Translations under genes and position numbers: made by a program
NCBI GenBank assembly: GCA_002747175.1
Contig: PDTK01000029.1
Location: 47,340 to 111,339, forward strand
Direction of reading: 5' to 3'
Length of the DNA stretch: 64,000 nucleotides
From: Deltaproteobacteria bacterium
GTDB lineage: Bacteria; Desulfobacterota; Desulfobacteria; Desulfobacterales; Desulfosarcinaceae
The notes under the pieces: model-generated
What the model was told of the DNA's origin: nothing
The model's database searches: none
The model's input: the letters and a program-made list of their open reading frames with translations, nothing else
Part shown: positions 53,403-62,054 of the stretch, in pieces
Layout: each line of letters opens with the position of its first letter
Numbering within the stretch: position 1 is the first letter of the stretch

Positions 53403-53711
53403 TTACAACGTCACCACCGAATTTTCACAATTGCCGTATTCACTTTTAACGTATTGATCGGCCTCCCAGTCGTTCTCCCATGTGGTCCGGTCAATGAGAT
53501 AGCGGAACTGGTACGCTCGCCCCGGCTGCAGCTCCACGATCGCTTTGAACTCACCGTTTTTCAGTCGTTGCATGGGTGTTTCATCTCGATCCCAGTCATT
53601 GAAATCGCCGACCAAATGCACAGTCTTGGCATTGGCAGCAGCGGACTTTGGTAACCGAAAGGTCACTTTACACCGGTCTCTGGTTTTTAGATACTGTTTT
53701 TTCAGGCTCAT
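53403..53711 (-). CDS. Stand-alone CBM48/AMPK-beta-like glycogen-binding protein
   Basis: The 102-residue product consists almost wholly of an early-set carbohydrate-binding domain: VTFRLPKSAAANAKTVHLVGDFNDW, ELQPGRAYQFRYLID and a C-terminal strand NCENSVVTL. The Trp of DFNDW and the later WENDWEADQY match CBM48/AMPK-beta glycogen-binding modules, normally part of larger enzymes. It lies 98 bp before glgP on the same strand. It may tether GlgP or GlgA to glycogen granules, which is inference. ATG 53711 has GGGGGG directly upstream. Confidence 0.85.
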   Translation of the reverse strand: MSLKKQYLKTRDRCKVTFRLPKSAAANAKTVHLVGDFNDWDRDETPMQRLKNGEFKAIVELQPGRAYQFRYLIDRTTWENDWEADQYVKSEYGNCENSVVTL

Positions 53712-53760
53712 GGTCCCCCCTTTTTTTTCAGTATGGAACACCAATGTTCGTTTTTTATGT

Positions 53761-53853
53761 ACCTGAGTCGAACCATTAGCGGTTCGTTTTTAGCAATTAG
53801 CGAAATGATTCCGGTTCGTTAACGATAGGATTGGCAAAGGGTTCGTCCCAAAA
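53761..53853 (+). repeat. Partial copy of the dispersed intergenic repeat (5' half only)
   Basis: Starts ACCTGAGTCG and continues through CATTAGCGGTTCG and GGTTCGTTAACGA, matching the first 75 bp of the copy at 47621. The 7-bp array and the ending are missing. Lies between the CBM48 gene and the debranching gene. Confidence 0.65.
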
Positions 53854-53864
53854 CAGGTCAATCG

Positions 53865-56800
53865 TTATGCATGGGCACGACTCAATTTGATCCACACCCG
53901 CAGCATCTCGCTCACCCCCCAGGCCTGGGCGTCACATCCCCGCTGATGGTGGGGCGCATCCCCATCGACGATTTCAGGCACATGGCCGACACAACCGCTG
54001 TTCACCAGTCGGCAGCCGCTGGCCAGCCAGGCCTGTGCGGTTTGGGTCTCGGCCGGACCGAAACAGTTTGCCCATGCTTCGCAAAAGCTGGGGAATACCC
54101 AGGTCCAGGCCGTGCCGTTGTGGTAAGCCGGTTTGCGGCGAGTGTCTTCGTCGCCGCCGTATACGCCCACATAGGGGGCCGACGGATCGTTGACCCGTTG
54201 GCCGTTGTGGTAAATGGGCAATTCGGGATGCACGGGGCGGTCGGCCAGGCTCCGGATAGCACCGGGAACGATGAGTTCCTGGCAGGCCATCAGGATTCGG
54301 CGGGACACATCCCGGTCGGTCACGGCCCCCAGGGTCAGTGCAAAGAGCTGATTGGGCCGCAAGGCATCATCGGCGACGGCACGGTTCACACTTGTGCCGG
54401 GCTCGGCGTGCAGGCAATCGGCCAGGTATCCCCTTTTTTCATCCCAAAACCGTTTCAGAATGGACCGGCGCACAAGGTCGGCCAGTGCACGCCAGTTACG
54501 GTGTGCTGCCGCATCGTCCATGCGGTCCATGTAATCCAGGGCCGCATGCCACAGGGCCTGGATTTCAATGGGGAACCCCTGCCGCGGGGTGCCGGCCGGA
54601 TAATTGGTGTCCATCCAGGTAAAATGGGCCGGGCTGAAAAGCAAACCCGAATCGGCGTCCATGCAGATCCCGTTGGGAGTACCGGCCATGATGGCATCGG
54701 CGATGGCAAAAAGCACCTGCCGCAGCGGTCTGCCGCCGCAATCGGTAGCAAGCAGATCCGCATGCCCGACCCCCTCGCCCAGTTCGTCGCACACCCTGAA
54801 CAGCCACAGGGGTGCGTCGGATGTGTCGCGGTTGCCGGTGTCTGCACCGCGAATCATGTTGGGGATGGTGCCGTCACGTTCGAAGGCCGCAAATTGCTGA
54901 ATAATGGTGCGTGCCAGGTCATGGCGGCCGGCGGCGATGATGCCCCGTACCACGATCAGGGTGTCGCGCCCCCAGTCAAGAAACCATGGATAACCGGCGA
55001 TGACCGTGGCATACTGATCGCGTTTAACGATATACTGGTCCAGGGCCGCACGCAACGCCGCCACCGGGGCCTGGTGGGGTGTAGAACGCTCGAAATGGGT
55101 GGCGACCCGCGCCACCAGCTCGGCCGCCGGCACCCTTGCAGCGGTCTTTTCGGCGGCCACACGGGCCATAAGCACCTCTCCCCCACCACCGGCCAGGGGG
55201 CCGGAAAAATAACCGGGACTGAACAGGTCTGAGTCCGGATCCAGTCCCCGCTGGGCATCCTGGCTGCGATGCACCATGTAATACCACTCGGGTTCGATGA
55301 AAAAACGGGCGTTTTCGGCCGTTATTTCCAGGCCGGGGTCGCTGCCAGGCCTGAAGACGAAGCCATTGTCACGGGCCTGCACCGCCGACGGAAAATGGTG
55401 CTCCGCGCCGGTGAAGGCCTTGGTGGTCTCATGGAAGCTGCGGTCCTCCACGTCCGGTCTCAAAATCAGGCTGATGGCCCGATCGTCGGACAACCGCGCC
55501 GGCCGGTCCCCGGCCCGGTGCCGATAGACCACCAGATCGATGGCATTGCGATCGGCCTGCATTTGCAGACCGATACTGAGCACCACGTGCTGCCCCTGTC
55601 CACAGGGAATGTGGTACTGCCAGCATCCCCACCCGTCGTATTCGAATCCGAAACGGTCCAGGCAGTCGGGCCCGATTTCCTGGGAAAAACCCTGGAAAAT
55701 CACCCATCCGCGGATGCGGGTCAGGAGAATGCGGCGATCCACGGGCACGGCCGGATCCAGGTTGGCGGCCAGCAGGGCATCGTAGCGGCTGGGCAGTCGA
55801 TTGAAATGCGCATGGGCACGACTCATGGCGCCGCGTCCGTTGGTGCCCAGCATGTGGATCCCGGCCAACCGATTGCGCGGTCTGGAAAAGTGTTTTCGCA
55901 CCGTGGCGTGCTGCGCAGCCGCCAGATAAAGCACCAAAGATTGGTGATGCACGCAGCCCTCGGGCGCATAATACGCCATCACCAATTCCATGTCCCGGTG
56001 ATGGCGGCCAATGGATCGGGGGGCGAACAGGACAAAGGCGCTGCCGTCTGCCGCTTCCAGGCTTGCCTCGGAGGCGGACACCGTGTGATTGCGCCGGATC
56101 GAGGCGTGGAAGGGATGCGCGGCCCGCACGAGTAAAAAATGCCCCGGCGGCACCATCACTTCCCGTTTCAGATCCTGGGGATATTGCCACACAACGGTTC
56201 GCGGGGCGTCACTGTACGGGTTCATCGCCCGGCAAAACGCCAGGGGCGCATTCTGCAACCGATCCGCAGCCCGATCCGGGTCCCAGTCTTTCAGATCTGA
56301 AAAGGGGTGCCAATGTCTCCATACATCCAGCGCCTTGGCCCGCAATCGTTGCCGCATCACCGGCCCGGGAACACGCGGGAAACCTTTGTTCAGCTCCGTT
56401 AGCCAATCCCGCCGGCCGGTATTGCCGGTCAGGCAGACAACCTGTCCTGGTTTTACATGCAGACCATGCAGGCCATTTTCCGCCTGAATCGTTTCTGTTT
56501 CGCCGGTAAGCAGGTCCAGGCAAACGGTTCCTTTCCAGGGCGTCCGGTTGGCGGGCCATTGCGCCTGGCCGCTGCTCTCGGCATCCAGATTCACGACCAC
56601 CAGCAATGTCTTCTCAGGGAGATCGCACCGTCGCAGGGCCACCAGGCAGTTGTCCCCACCGGCCTGGATCAGCTCCGGCAGAACCGGATGGAAAAACGCG
56701 GGATGTTTGCCCAGCAGGGCGTTTAACCGACGGATCAGATCGACCTGATTGTCCGCAGCCCCCCAGTTCAGGGAAGGGGCGCCGTGGACGTCGATCTTTT

Positions 56801-58166
56801 CCGTGGCCAGCCATTCCACACCATTGGCGAATCCGAACCCGCCCTGTCCGGACAGCAGGGCGCACAACGCCGTACGCATACGGGCGTAGGTGGCCGATGT
56901 GGCTGCCAGGCGCAGATTGTCGTGGGTTTCGGCAAAATGAACGGTCAGTCCGTCGCTACCGGCGATTTCCATGGCACCGGGCAGGTAGTGCTCCACCTGG
57001 CTGCGGTCGTAATTCTGAAAAAGCTCGCTGTAAGCCCAGTTGAAATCGCCCCGGTTGAGCAGTTCGCGAGTGGCGGAGATCTTGCCGCCCAGCCCTTCCA
57101 GAAAAAAAATGGCATCGGGATACTGGTCCCGGACCCGGGCGATAATATAGCGCCAGGCCGGGGTGGGAATCATGTATCCGGCATCGCAGCGGAAGCCATC
57201 CACTCCCCGACGGCACCAGGTGAGAAAAACATCGGCCATATACTGCCACAAATCGGTGTGACGATAGTCCAAACGGGTCAGGTCCGCCCAGACAATGCCC
57301 CAGGCCCCGGGTGTTTCGATCTGCCCGTCGGGTTCACGACTGAGCCATTGGGGATGGGTTTCGTGAAGCCGGGCGGCCCAACCGGTGTGGTTGATGGCGA
57401 TATCGATAAACAGGCTTGCGCCCCTGGCGTGCACCGCATCCACCAGTTCGATGAACTGTTCCAAAGGCGTGGCTTTGGGGTCGAATTCGGCCAGGGCCGG
57501 ATCCACGGCCGTAAACCCCAGGGCCGCATAGGGGCTTCCGAAACGGCCCATGCGTGCGTATGTGGTGGGGGTGGGATGGATGGGCAGCAATTGGATGATC
57601 CGGCAACCCAGGCGGCCGATGATGAAATCCAGTTCGGCAATCAGGTCCCGGAAGGTCCCCGACGGCGGGATCACCGTATAGCCGCTGTCATCCAAATGCC
57701 TGACGGCGGCATCGTCTACCGGCATGGCACCCGCCTTGTTGGGGCCGAACTGGCGCACGAAGGCGTTGTAGATGATATTGGCCGCGCGGGTGTTGGCCGG
57801 GGCCACGTTGACGGCCGTGTTGTCGCCCGGCGGCCACAGGGGATCCACACTGCCGTCGCTCAAAAAATAGCCTTTGGCTTCGAAATGTCCCACTTCCGTC
57901 AGGGGCAGTGTCAGCGTGTAACGGCCCTGCGCGTCCGCGGTCATGGGGATATCATACCAGCTCTTTCCCAGCGGGTTTTCGCAGTGATCCACCTGACGGA
58001 TGATTTCCCGCCGTACCGACTTTCCGTGGCCCAGGCTGGTCCGCAACCAGGCCTGACCCGACCAGTCTTCAGGCACCTGAAGGTGAAAGGTGATCGTGTC
58101 CCCGGCCACATGCAGCCGGTGGCTGCCGGGGGTCGGGGATTGTCGAATGGCATCGGATTGTACCAT
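53865..58166 (-). CDS. Bifunctional GH13 / amylo-alpha-1,6-glucosidase glycogen-debranching fusion
   Basis: The 1433-residue product has a short beta-domain start, a GH13 domain at about residues 130-560 with the nucleophile in DGFRCDAG (about 325), the acid/base in FFLEGLGG (about 355) and the third acid in ETHDN (about 412). A long middle region is followed by a GDE_C amylo-1,6-glucosidase domain (about 1030-1425) with WFLDWGRDTLIV and TWVFPSFCEAW. Transferase plus glucosidase in one chain parallels the eukaryotic debranching enzyme and differs from bacterial GlgX. No signal peptide, so it is cytoplasmic and should debranch glycogen for GlgP. ATG 58166 with AAGGA upstream is chosen over 58187. 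Confidence 0.88.
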   Translation of the reverse strand: MVQSDAIRQSPTPGSHRLHVAGDTITFHLQVPEDWSGQAWLRTSLGHGKSVRREIIRQVDHCENPLGKSWYDIPMTADAQGRYTLTLPLTEVGHFEAKGYFLSDGSVDPLWPPGDNTAVNVAPANTRAANIIYNAFVRQFGPNKAGAMPVDDAAVRHLDDSGYTVIPPSGTFRDLIAELDFIIGRLGCRIIQLLPIHPTPTTYARMGRFGSPYAALGFTAVDPALAEFDPKATPLEQFIELVDAVHARGASLFIDIAINHTGWAARLHETHPQWLSREPDGQIETPGAWGIVWADLTRLDYRHTDLWQYMADVFLTWCRRGVDGFRCDAGYMIPTPAWRYIIARVRDQYPDAIFFLEGLGGKISATRELLNRGDFNWAYSELFQNYDRSQVEHYLPGAMEIAGSDGLTVHFAETHDNLRLAATSATYARMRTALCALLSGQGGFGFANGVEWLATEKIDVHGAPSLNWGAADNQVDLIRRLNALLGKHPAFFHPVLPELIQAGGDNCLVALRRCDLPEKTLLVVVNLDAESSGQAQWPANRTPWKGTVCLDLLTGETETIQAENGLHGLHVKPGQVVCLTGNTGRRDWLTELNKGFPRVPGPVMRQRLRAKALDVWRHWHPFSDLKDWDPDRAADRLQNAPLAFCRAMNPYSDAPRTVVWQYPQDLKREVMVPPGHFLLVRAAHPFHASIRRNHTVSASEASLEAADGSAFVLFAPRSIGRHHRDMELVMAYYAPEGCVHHQSLVLYLAAAQHATVRKHFSRPRNRLAGIHMLGTNGRGAMSRAHAHFNRLPSRYDALLAANLDPAVPVDRRILLTRIRGWVIFQGFSQEIGPDCLDRFGFEYDGWGCWQYHIPCGQGQHVVLSIGLQMQADRNAIDLVVYRHRAGDRPARLSDDRAISLILRPDVEDRSFHETTKAFTGAEHHFPSAVQARDNGFVFRPGSDPGLEITAENARFFIEPEWYYMVHRSQDAQRGLDPDSDLFSPGYFSGPLAGGGGEVLMARVAAEKTAARVPAAELVARVATHFERSTPHQAPVAALRAALDQYIVKRDQYATVIAGYPWFLDWGRDTLIVVRGIIAAGRHDLARTIIQQFAAFERDGTIPNMIRGADTGNRDTSDAPLWLFRVCDELGEGVGHADLLATDCGGRPLRQVLFAIADAIMAGTPNGICMDADSGLLFSPAHFTWMDTNYPAGTPRQGFPIEIQALWHAALDYMDRMDDAAAHRNWRALADLVRRSILKRFWDEKRGYLADCLHAEPGTSVNRAVADDALRPNQLFALTLGAVTDRDVSRRILMACQELIVPGAIRSLADRPVHPELPIYHNGQRVNDPSAPYVGVYGGDEDTRRKPAYHNGTAWTWVFPSFCEAWANCFGPAETQTAQAWLASGCRLVNSGCVGHVPEIVDGDAPHHQRGCDAQAWGVSEMLRVWIKLSRAHA

Positions 58167-58193
58167 GAAATGTCCTTTATTGTGCAATCGGTG

Positions 58194-59777
58194 TCATGGC
58201 AAAAAGACGGACTTGTATGGCTGATAGCCGCTGGCGAACACATAGTGGGTAATTTTACCGTTGGCATCCAGAGGCACAGTCAGGTCGTAGCTTCCCAAAT
58301 TTTTATCGCAGGAAAACATGAACTGACCGTTGGCCAGAACCATGGCGCACAGGGGCGTGCCCGCATCATCCACAAATCCGGCTATCCGCCTCCAATTGCT
58401 TCGACCGGACGGATCGGGTGCCACATCCATGGTGACCGCCGGCGACCGGCTGCCAGAACTGGCCGGTTGCATTTCGATATCCAGGGCCGGACTGCAGGCA
58501 GCAATGATCTCCCGGTGGGGGGCCAGGCCCGAAACAAAAACCTGGATCGTTATCTCGCCGTTGGTGTCCAGGGGCACGTATAGTTCGAAGTGTCCCAGAT
58601 CGTCCCCACCGCCGCAGGAAAACATGAACTGACCGTTGGCCAGAACCATGGCGCACAGGGGCGTGCCGTCACGGACAATGGAGCCGGCAATGGTTGCCCA
58701 TCTATCATCGGTATCGCAAACCTGGGTCTCGTCCAGCATGATATCCAGGAGCACGCTGTCCGCCGCCACACTGACGTTTTCCTCGATATCGCCTTGTATG
58801 CCCGGCCCCTGGATGGTGACCGTATAATCACCGGCGGTTAGAATGGGAATCGCAAACCCGCCGGCGGCTCCCGTGACGGCGTAGTAGGTGCCGTGGTCCG
58901 GAGTTACCGATATGCCGCCTCTTCCCTCCCCCGGATCGTAAATGGCGTCGCCATCCAGGTCATCCCAGACGGTGCCGACGATGAAGCGGTTGAAATGGTC
59001 ACTACGGCCGCTTTGGGCCTTGGCGTAGTTGCCGGTCACCACCAGCGGGCCGACCTCGGTTCCCGGCAGGCTTTCGGGAACCACGGCAATGCCCACGTTG
59101 GTGTATTCGCCGTCTGCGGCCATCGTCGCCATGCGATGCCCCCTGCCGTCCTGCATACCGCTTCCGTCGCTGGACGTCCCCCAGTCGATATTCCAGGCCG
59201 CGTGACAGTGCAGGGCCGTTTCGGCATATGAAAACACACTGGCACGGCCGGCGGTGAACAAAAAGCCGGCCTCATTGACGCGACCGAACTGACCGTCGTG
59301 ATTCTGGGCATCAATGGAGATCAGGTATTCGGAATGCATGCGGGCGGCTTCATACAGCCGCACATCCCACGCGCCGGGCGGTTTCGGTGCAATGGCGGCA
59401 AATTCCTGCTGCATCAACGGCAGATCCACGTCGAAGTATCTGACCGCCCCCTGAATTTGGGAATCGTTCACGGTGGCCAGCCATATGCCTTCGGCGGTGG
59501 GGTTGGCCCGGGCTTTGTTCATCAGCCAGATCAGTTGCTGTTCGTCTCCGTCCGGGTGGCTGCCGTCATCGGTTTTATGATAGGTCCACGCCGTCTGTGA
59601 AGTGTTGCCGTTCAAAGCTGCTTCGCCGGTCAAGGCCCTGGGAGGATTCCGTTCCATGCGCGGCGGATTGATAGAGGGGGATGTCTCCGCCTGGACGAAC
59701 CCTGCCATCGGCATCAGCAGGACCGCCGCCAGAACGGCAACAAGCGCAAATGGTTTGCGGCTCAGCCATCGCTTCAT
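58194..59777 (-). CDS. Secreted CAP/SCP-domain protein with two PLCAMVLANGQ repeats
   Basis: The 527-residue product has a signal peptide (residues 1-30, ending GFVQAET). A CAP/SCP-like domain follows at about 75-250 (QQLIWLMNKARANP, YEAARMHSEYL, GHRMATM). Next is an SdrD/Cna-B-like segment with an EF-type Asp loop (DDLDGDAIYDPGEG, about 270-345). Two copies of a module of about 85 residues, each with GTPLCAMVLANGQFMFSC, fill the rest. Likely extracellular or periplasmic; the CAP Cys/His set is not complete enough to claim catalysis. ATG 59777 has AAGGAG. It ends 27 bp before the debranching gene, so the two may be co-transcribed although functionally unlike. Confidence 0.8.
   Translation of the reverse strand: MKRWLSRKPFALVAVLAAVLLMPMAGFVQAETSPSINPPRMERNPPRALTGEAALNGNTSQTAWTYHKTDDGSHPDGDEQQLIWLMNKARANPTAEGIWLATVNDSQIQGAVRYFDVDLPLMQQEFAAIAPKPPGAWDVRLYEAARMHSEYLISIDAQNHDGQFGRVNEAGFLFTAGRASVFSYAETALHCHAAWNIDWGTSSDGSGMQDGRGHRMATMAADGEYTNVGIAVVPESLPGTEVGPLVVTGNYAKAQSGRSDHFNRFIVGTVWDDLDGDAIYDPGEGRGGISVTPDHGTYYAVTGAAGGFAIPILTAGDYTVTIQGPGIQGDIEENVSVAADSVLLDIMLDETQVCDTDDRWATIAGSIVRDGTPLCAMVLANGQFMFSCGGGDDLGHFELYVPLDTNGEITIQVFVSGLAPHREIIAACSPALDIEMQPASSGSRSPAVTMDVAPDPSGRSNWRRIAGFVDDAGTPLCAMVLANGQFMFSCDKNLGSYDLTVPLDANGKITHYVFASGYQPYKSVFLP
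58308..58361. repeat. 54-bp exact DNA repeat inside the CAP-protein gene, copy 1
   Basis: Identical over 54 bp to 58614-58667 by direct comparison, 306 bp (102 codons) away. Encodes the PLCAMVLANGQ core of the last module. Confidence 0.85.
58614..58667. repeat. 54-bp exact DNA repeat inside the CAP-protein gene, copy 2
   Basis: Identical to 58308-58361, while the protein sequences flanking the two cores are much less alike. Suggests recent duplication or gene conversion of the core. Confidence 0.85.
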
Positions 59778-60009
59778 ATGGGCTCTCCTTATTTCGCTAT
59801 TTTGTTATCCACACATTGACAACCCCGTAAAAATTATGAGAAAAATTATCGAAAATCAACTCAAATCTCGGTCCGCCTTGAACATATTGCGCAGGAAAGA
59901 ATCTCGCTCCCCAAATTCCTTAAAACAGAAGAAATGTTATCATAGAGCGGTTTCACCCAAGCGAATTTCAAGAATGGGAATCCATACACATTTGCACTCA
60001 ACAGACAAA

Positions 60010-61881
60010 ATGATGAAAACGATACATGGTTGCAGCAATAAAATCCTGGAAGTCGATTTGACCGCTGAGAAATACAGTATTTACAACGTGGCGCATGAAA
60101 AGCGCCATTTATATCTCGGTGCAAAAGGACTTGGGCTGAAACTGTTGTACGAAAGAATGCTCCCGGGCTTAGATCCCCTTGGACCGGAGAACTACCTGGC
60201 ATTCATGCCCGGGGTCCTCATGGGGACCGGCGCCCCCTGTTCAGGCCGGTTTGCGGCCCTGACCAAATCTCCCCTTACCGGCATCATGGTCACCTCTTCC
60301 TGCGGCGGCCCCTTCGGGATGGCTTTAAAAACGGCCGGATGGGACGGCTTGATGGTCACCGGAAAATCGAACCGGCCGATTTATTTGGACATTTCGGCCA
60401 AAGGTGTCACGTTCAAACCCGCCGGTGACCTATGGGGCAAAGAGATCCCGGATGCACAGGCCGTTTTGGACAGCAAAAAAACGAAATCGTTGATCATCGG
60501 TCCGGCCGGTGAGAACCTGGTCCGGTTTGCCAATATCGGTTCCGGCCACAGGTTTCTGGGACGCGGCGGGATCGGCGCGGTGATGGGGTCCAAAAAACTC
60601 AAAGCCATTGTGGCCACCGGCGGCGCATATCGCATCAAACCCAAAGATCCGGCGAAGTTTAAAAAAGCCTTAAAAACCGGAACCCGCTATATAAACCGGA
60701 ACCCCTTGAGTGCTACGAACTACAGAAATTTCGGTACCGCTTCCAACGTGAAGCCCTGCAATGCGGCGGGATTGCTTCCGGTGAACAATTTCAAAGACGG
60801 CCATCACGAGAAGGCCGAAAGGGTCTTTGGGGAAACCATGGCCAGGGAGCATGATACCACCCATCATACCTGTAAACCCTGCACCATTCGGTGCGGTCAC
60901 AAAGGCGTGTTTGGTGGTAACCTCCAACCCGCCCCTGAATACGAAACTATCGGACTGCTGGGAACCAGTCTGGGAATCTTCGATCTTGAAAAAATTGCCC
61001 GATGGAACCGGATCTGCGGCCGTTTGGGAATAGACACCATATCCGCAGGCGGAACCCTGGCCTGGGCGATGGAGGCCACCGAAAAAGGGATAATCGATAC
61101 CGGTCTCAAGTTCGGTTCTCCGGACGGGGTCGAACAGGCGCTGGAAGACATTGCGTATGTCCGCGACTTTGGTCGGGATTTGGCCAAGGGAACCCGCTCT
61201 CTGGCAAAAAAGTACGGGGGGCAGGAATTTGCCATTCAGATCAAGGGCCTCGAAATGGCCGCCTATGATCCCAGGGGGTCGTTTGGGCAAGGCCTGTCCT
61301 ATGCCGTCGCCAACCGGGGGGGATGCCACCTGTCTGCCTATCTGGTTGCCCAAGAGGTATACCTGGATCAGCTCAAACCGGATTCCACCTTTGGCAAAGC
61401 CCGCTGGGTGAAGTTTTTCGAAGATCTGGGATGCTGTGTTAATTCCCTCCAGATCTGCCAGTTCACCATGTTCGGTTTTCTTCTGGAGCCGCCATTGTCC
61501 AAATATACACCAAAACCATTACTCGCGGCCCTGATGCAGTATATGCCGGCCCTGGCCATACAACTTATCGATATCTCCCTTTACCTTAAACTATGGAACG
61601 CAATAACCGGGATACGGCTTTCCAAGCGTGATTTTTTAAGGGCGGGAGAGCGGATCCATGTATTGGAACGGCTGATGAACGCGCGGGAAGGCATAGATGC
61701 CTCCGATGACACGTTGCCTCAGAGAATACTGACTCAGGGCCGCCATTCCGATCCGGATCAGCGGGTGGTTCCACTGGATAAAATGAAGACAGCCTATTAT
61801 CGTTTGCGCGGATATGATGAGAACGGAATCCCTTCAAAAAGACTCAGGGAGAGGTTGAAAATCAAAATGACAGACCCGTAA
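60010..61881 (+). CDS. Aldehyde:ferredoxin oxidoreductase family protein
   Basis: Tungsten (or molybdenum) bis-pterin enzyme that oxidises aldehydes or reduces acids with ferredoxin. The 623-residue product has the AOR N-domain (SGRFAALTKSPLTGIM, CGGPFGMALKTAGWDGLM), the cofactor segment RGGIGAVMGSKKLKAI, and the 4Fe-4S cysteines in CKPCTIRC at residues 288, 291 and 295, with a fourth at 475 in EDLGC. These first three positions equal those of Pyrococcus furiosus AOR, which supports ATG 60010 as start rather than 59974 or the open frame from 59602. The final 100 residues differ from the model enzyme. It is a lone gene without a paired ferredoxin, so the substrate is open. Confidence 0.92.
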   Translation: MMKTIHGCSNKILEVDLTAEKYSIYNVAHEKRHLYLGAKGLGLKLLYERMLPGLDPLGPENYLAFMPGVLMGTGAPCSGRFAALTKSPLTGIMVTSSCGGPFGMALKTAGWDGLMVTGKSNRPIYLDISAKGVTFKPAGDLWGKEIPDAQAVLDSKKTKSLIIGPAGENLVRFANIGSGHRFLGRGGIGAVMGSKKLKAIVATGGAYRIKPKDPAKFKKALKTGTRYINRNPLSATNYRNFGTASNVKPCNAAGLLPVNNFKDGHHEKAERVFGETMAREHDTTHHTCKPCTIRCGHKGVFGGNLQPAPEYETIGLLGTSLGIFDLEKIARWNRICGRLGIDTISAGGTLAWAMEATEKGIIDTGLKFGSPDGVEQALEDIAYVRDFGRDLAKGTRSLAKKYGGQEFAIQIKGLEMAAYDPRGSFGQGLSYAVANRGGCHLSAYLVAQEVYLDQLKPDSTFGKARWVKFFEDLGCCVNSLQICQFTMFGFLLEPPLSKYTPKPLLAALMQYMPALAIQLIDISLYLKLWNAITGIRLSKRDFLRAGERIHVLERLMNAREGIDASDDTLPQRILTQGRHSDPDQRVVPLDKMKTAYYRLRGYDENGIPSKRLRERLKIKMTDP

Positions 61882-61886
61882 AAAAT

Positions 61887-62006
61887 CTAAGGCGGAAAAC
61901 CCGCACCCTGCTTGTCTCCCTGAACTGGTGATGCCGTAACTATTCACATCGTAATGGCTGAAGCCGTCCTTTAAGGCTAAAAACCAATCGCTTATTTTGG
62001 TGCCTG
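61887..62006. repeat. Fragments of the dispersed intergenic repeat between the AOR and IucA/IucC-like genes
   Basis: CTAAGGCGGAAAACCCGC at 61887-61904 is the reverse complement of the repeat's ending (GCGGGTTTCCCGCCTTAG type). CGCTTATTTTGGTGCC at 61991-62006 matches its interior in direct orientation. The 7-bp array is missing, so this looks like a decayed or rearranged copy. Confidence 0.5.
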
Positions 62007-62054
62007 TGTAAAATGAACCACACTTTTCCCAACGCAACCCGAGACTGAAAACGC

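Noticed and set aside
59602..60009. Upstream part of the open frame leading into the AOR gene
   Set aside because: Overlaps the signal-peptide region of the CAP gene, and the AOR cysteine numbering fits ATG 60010.
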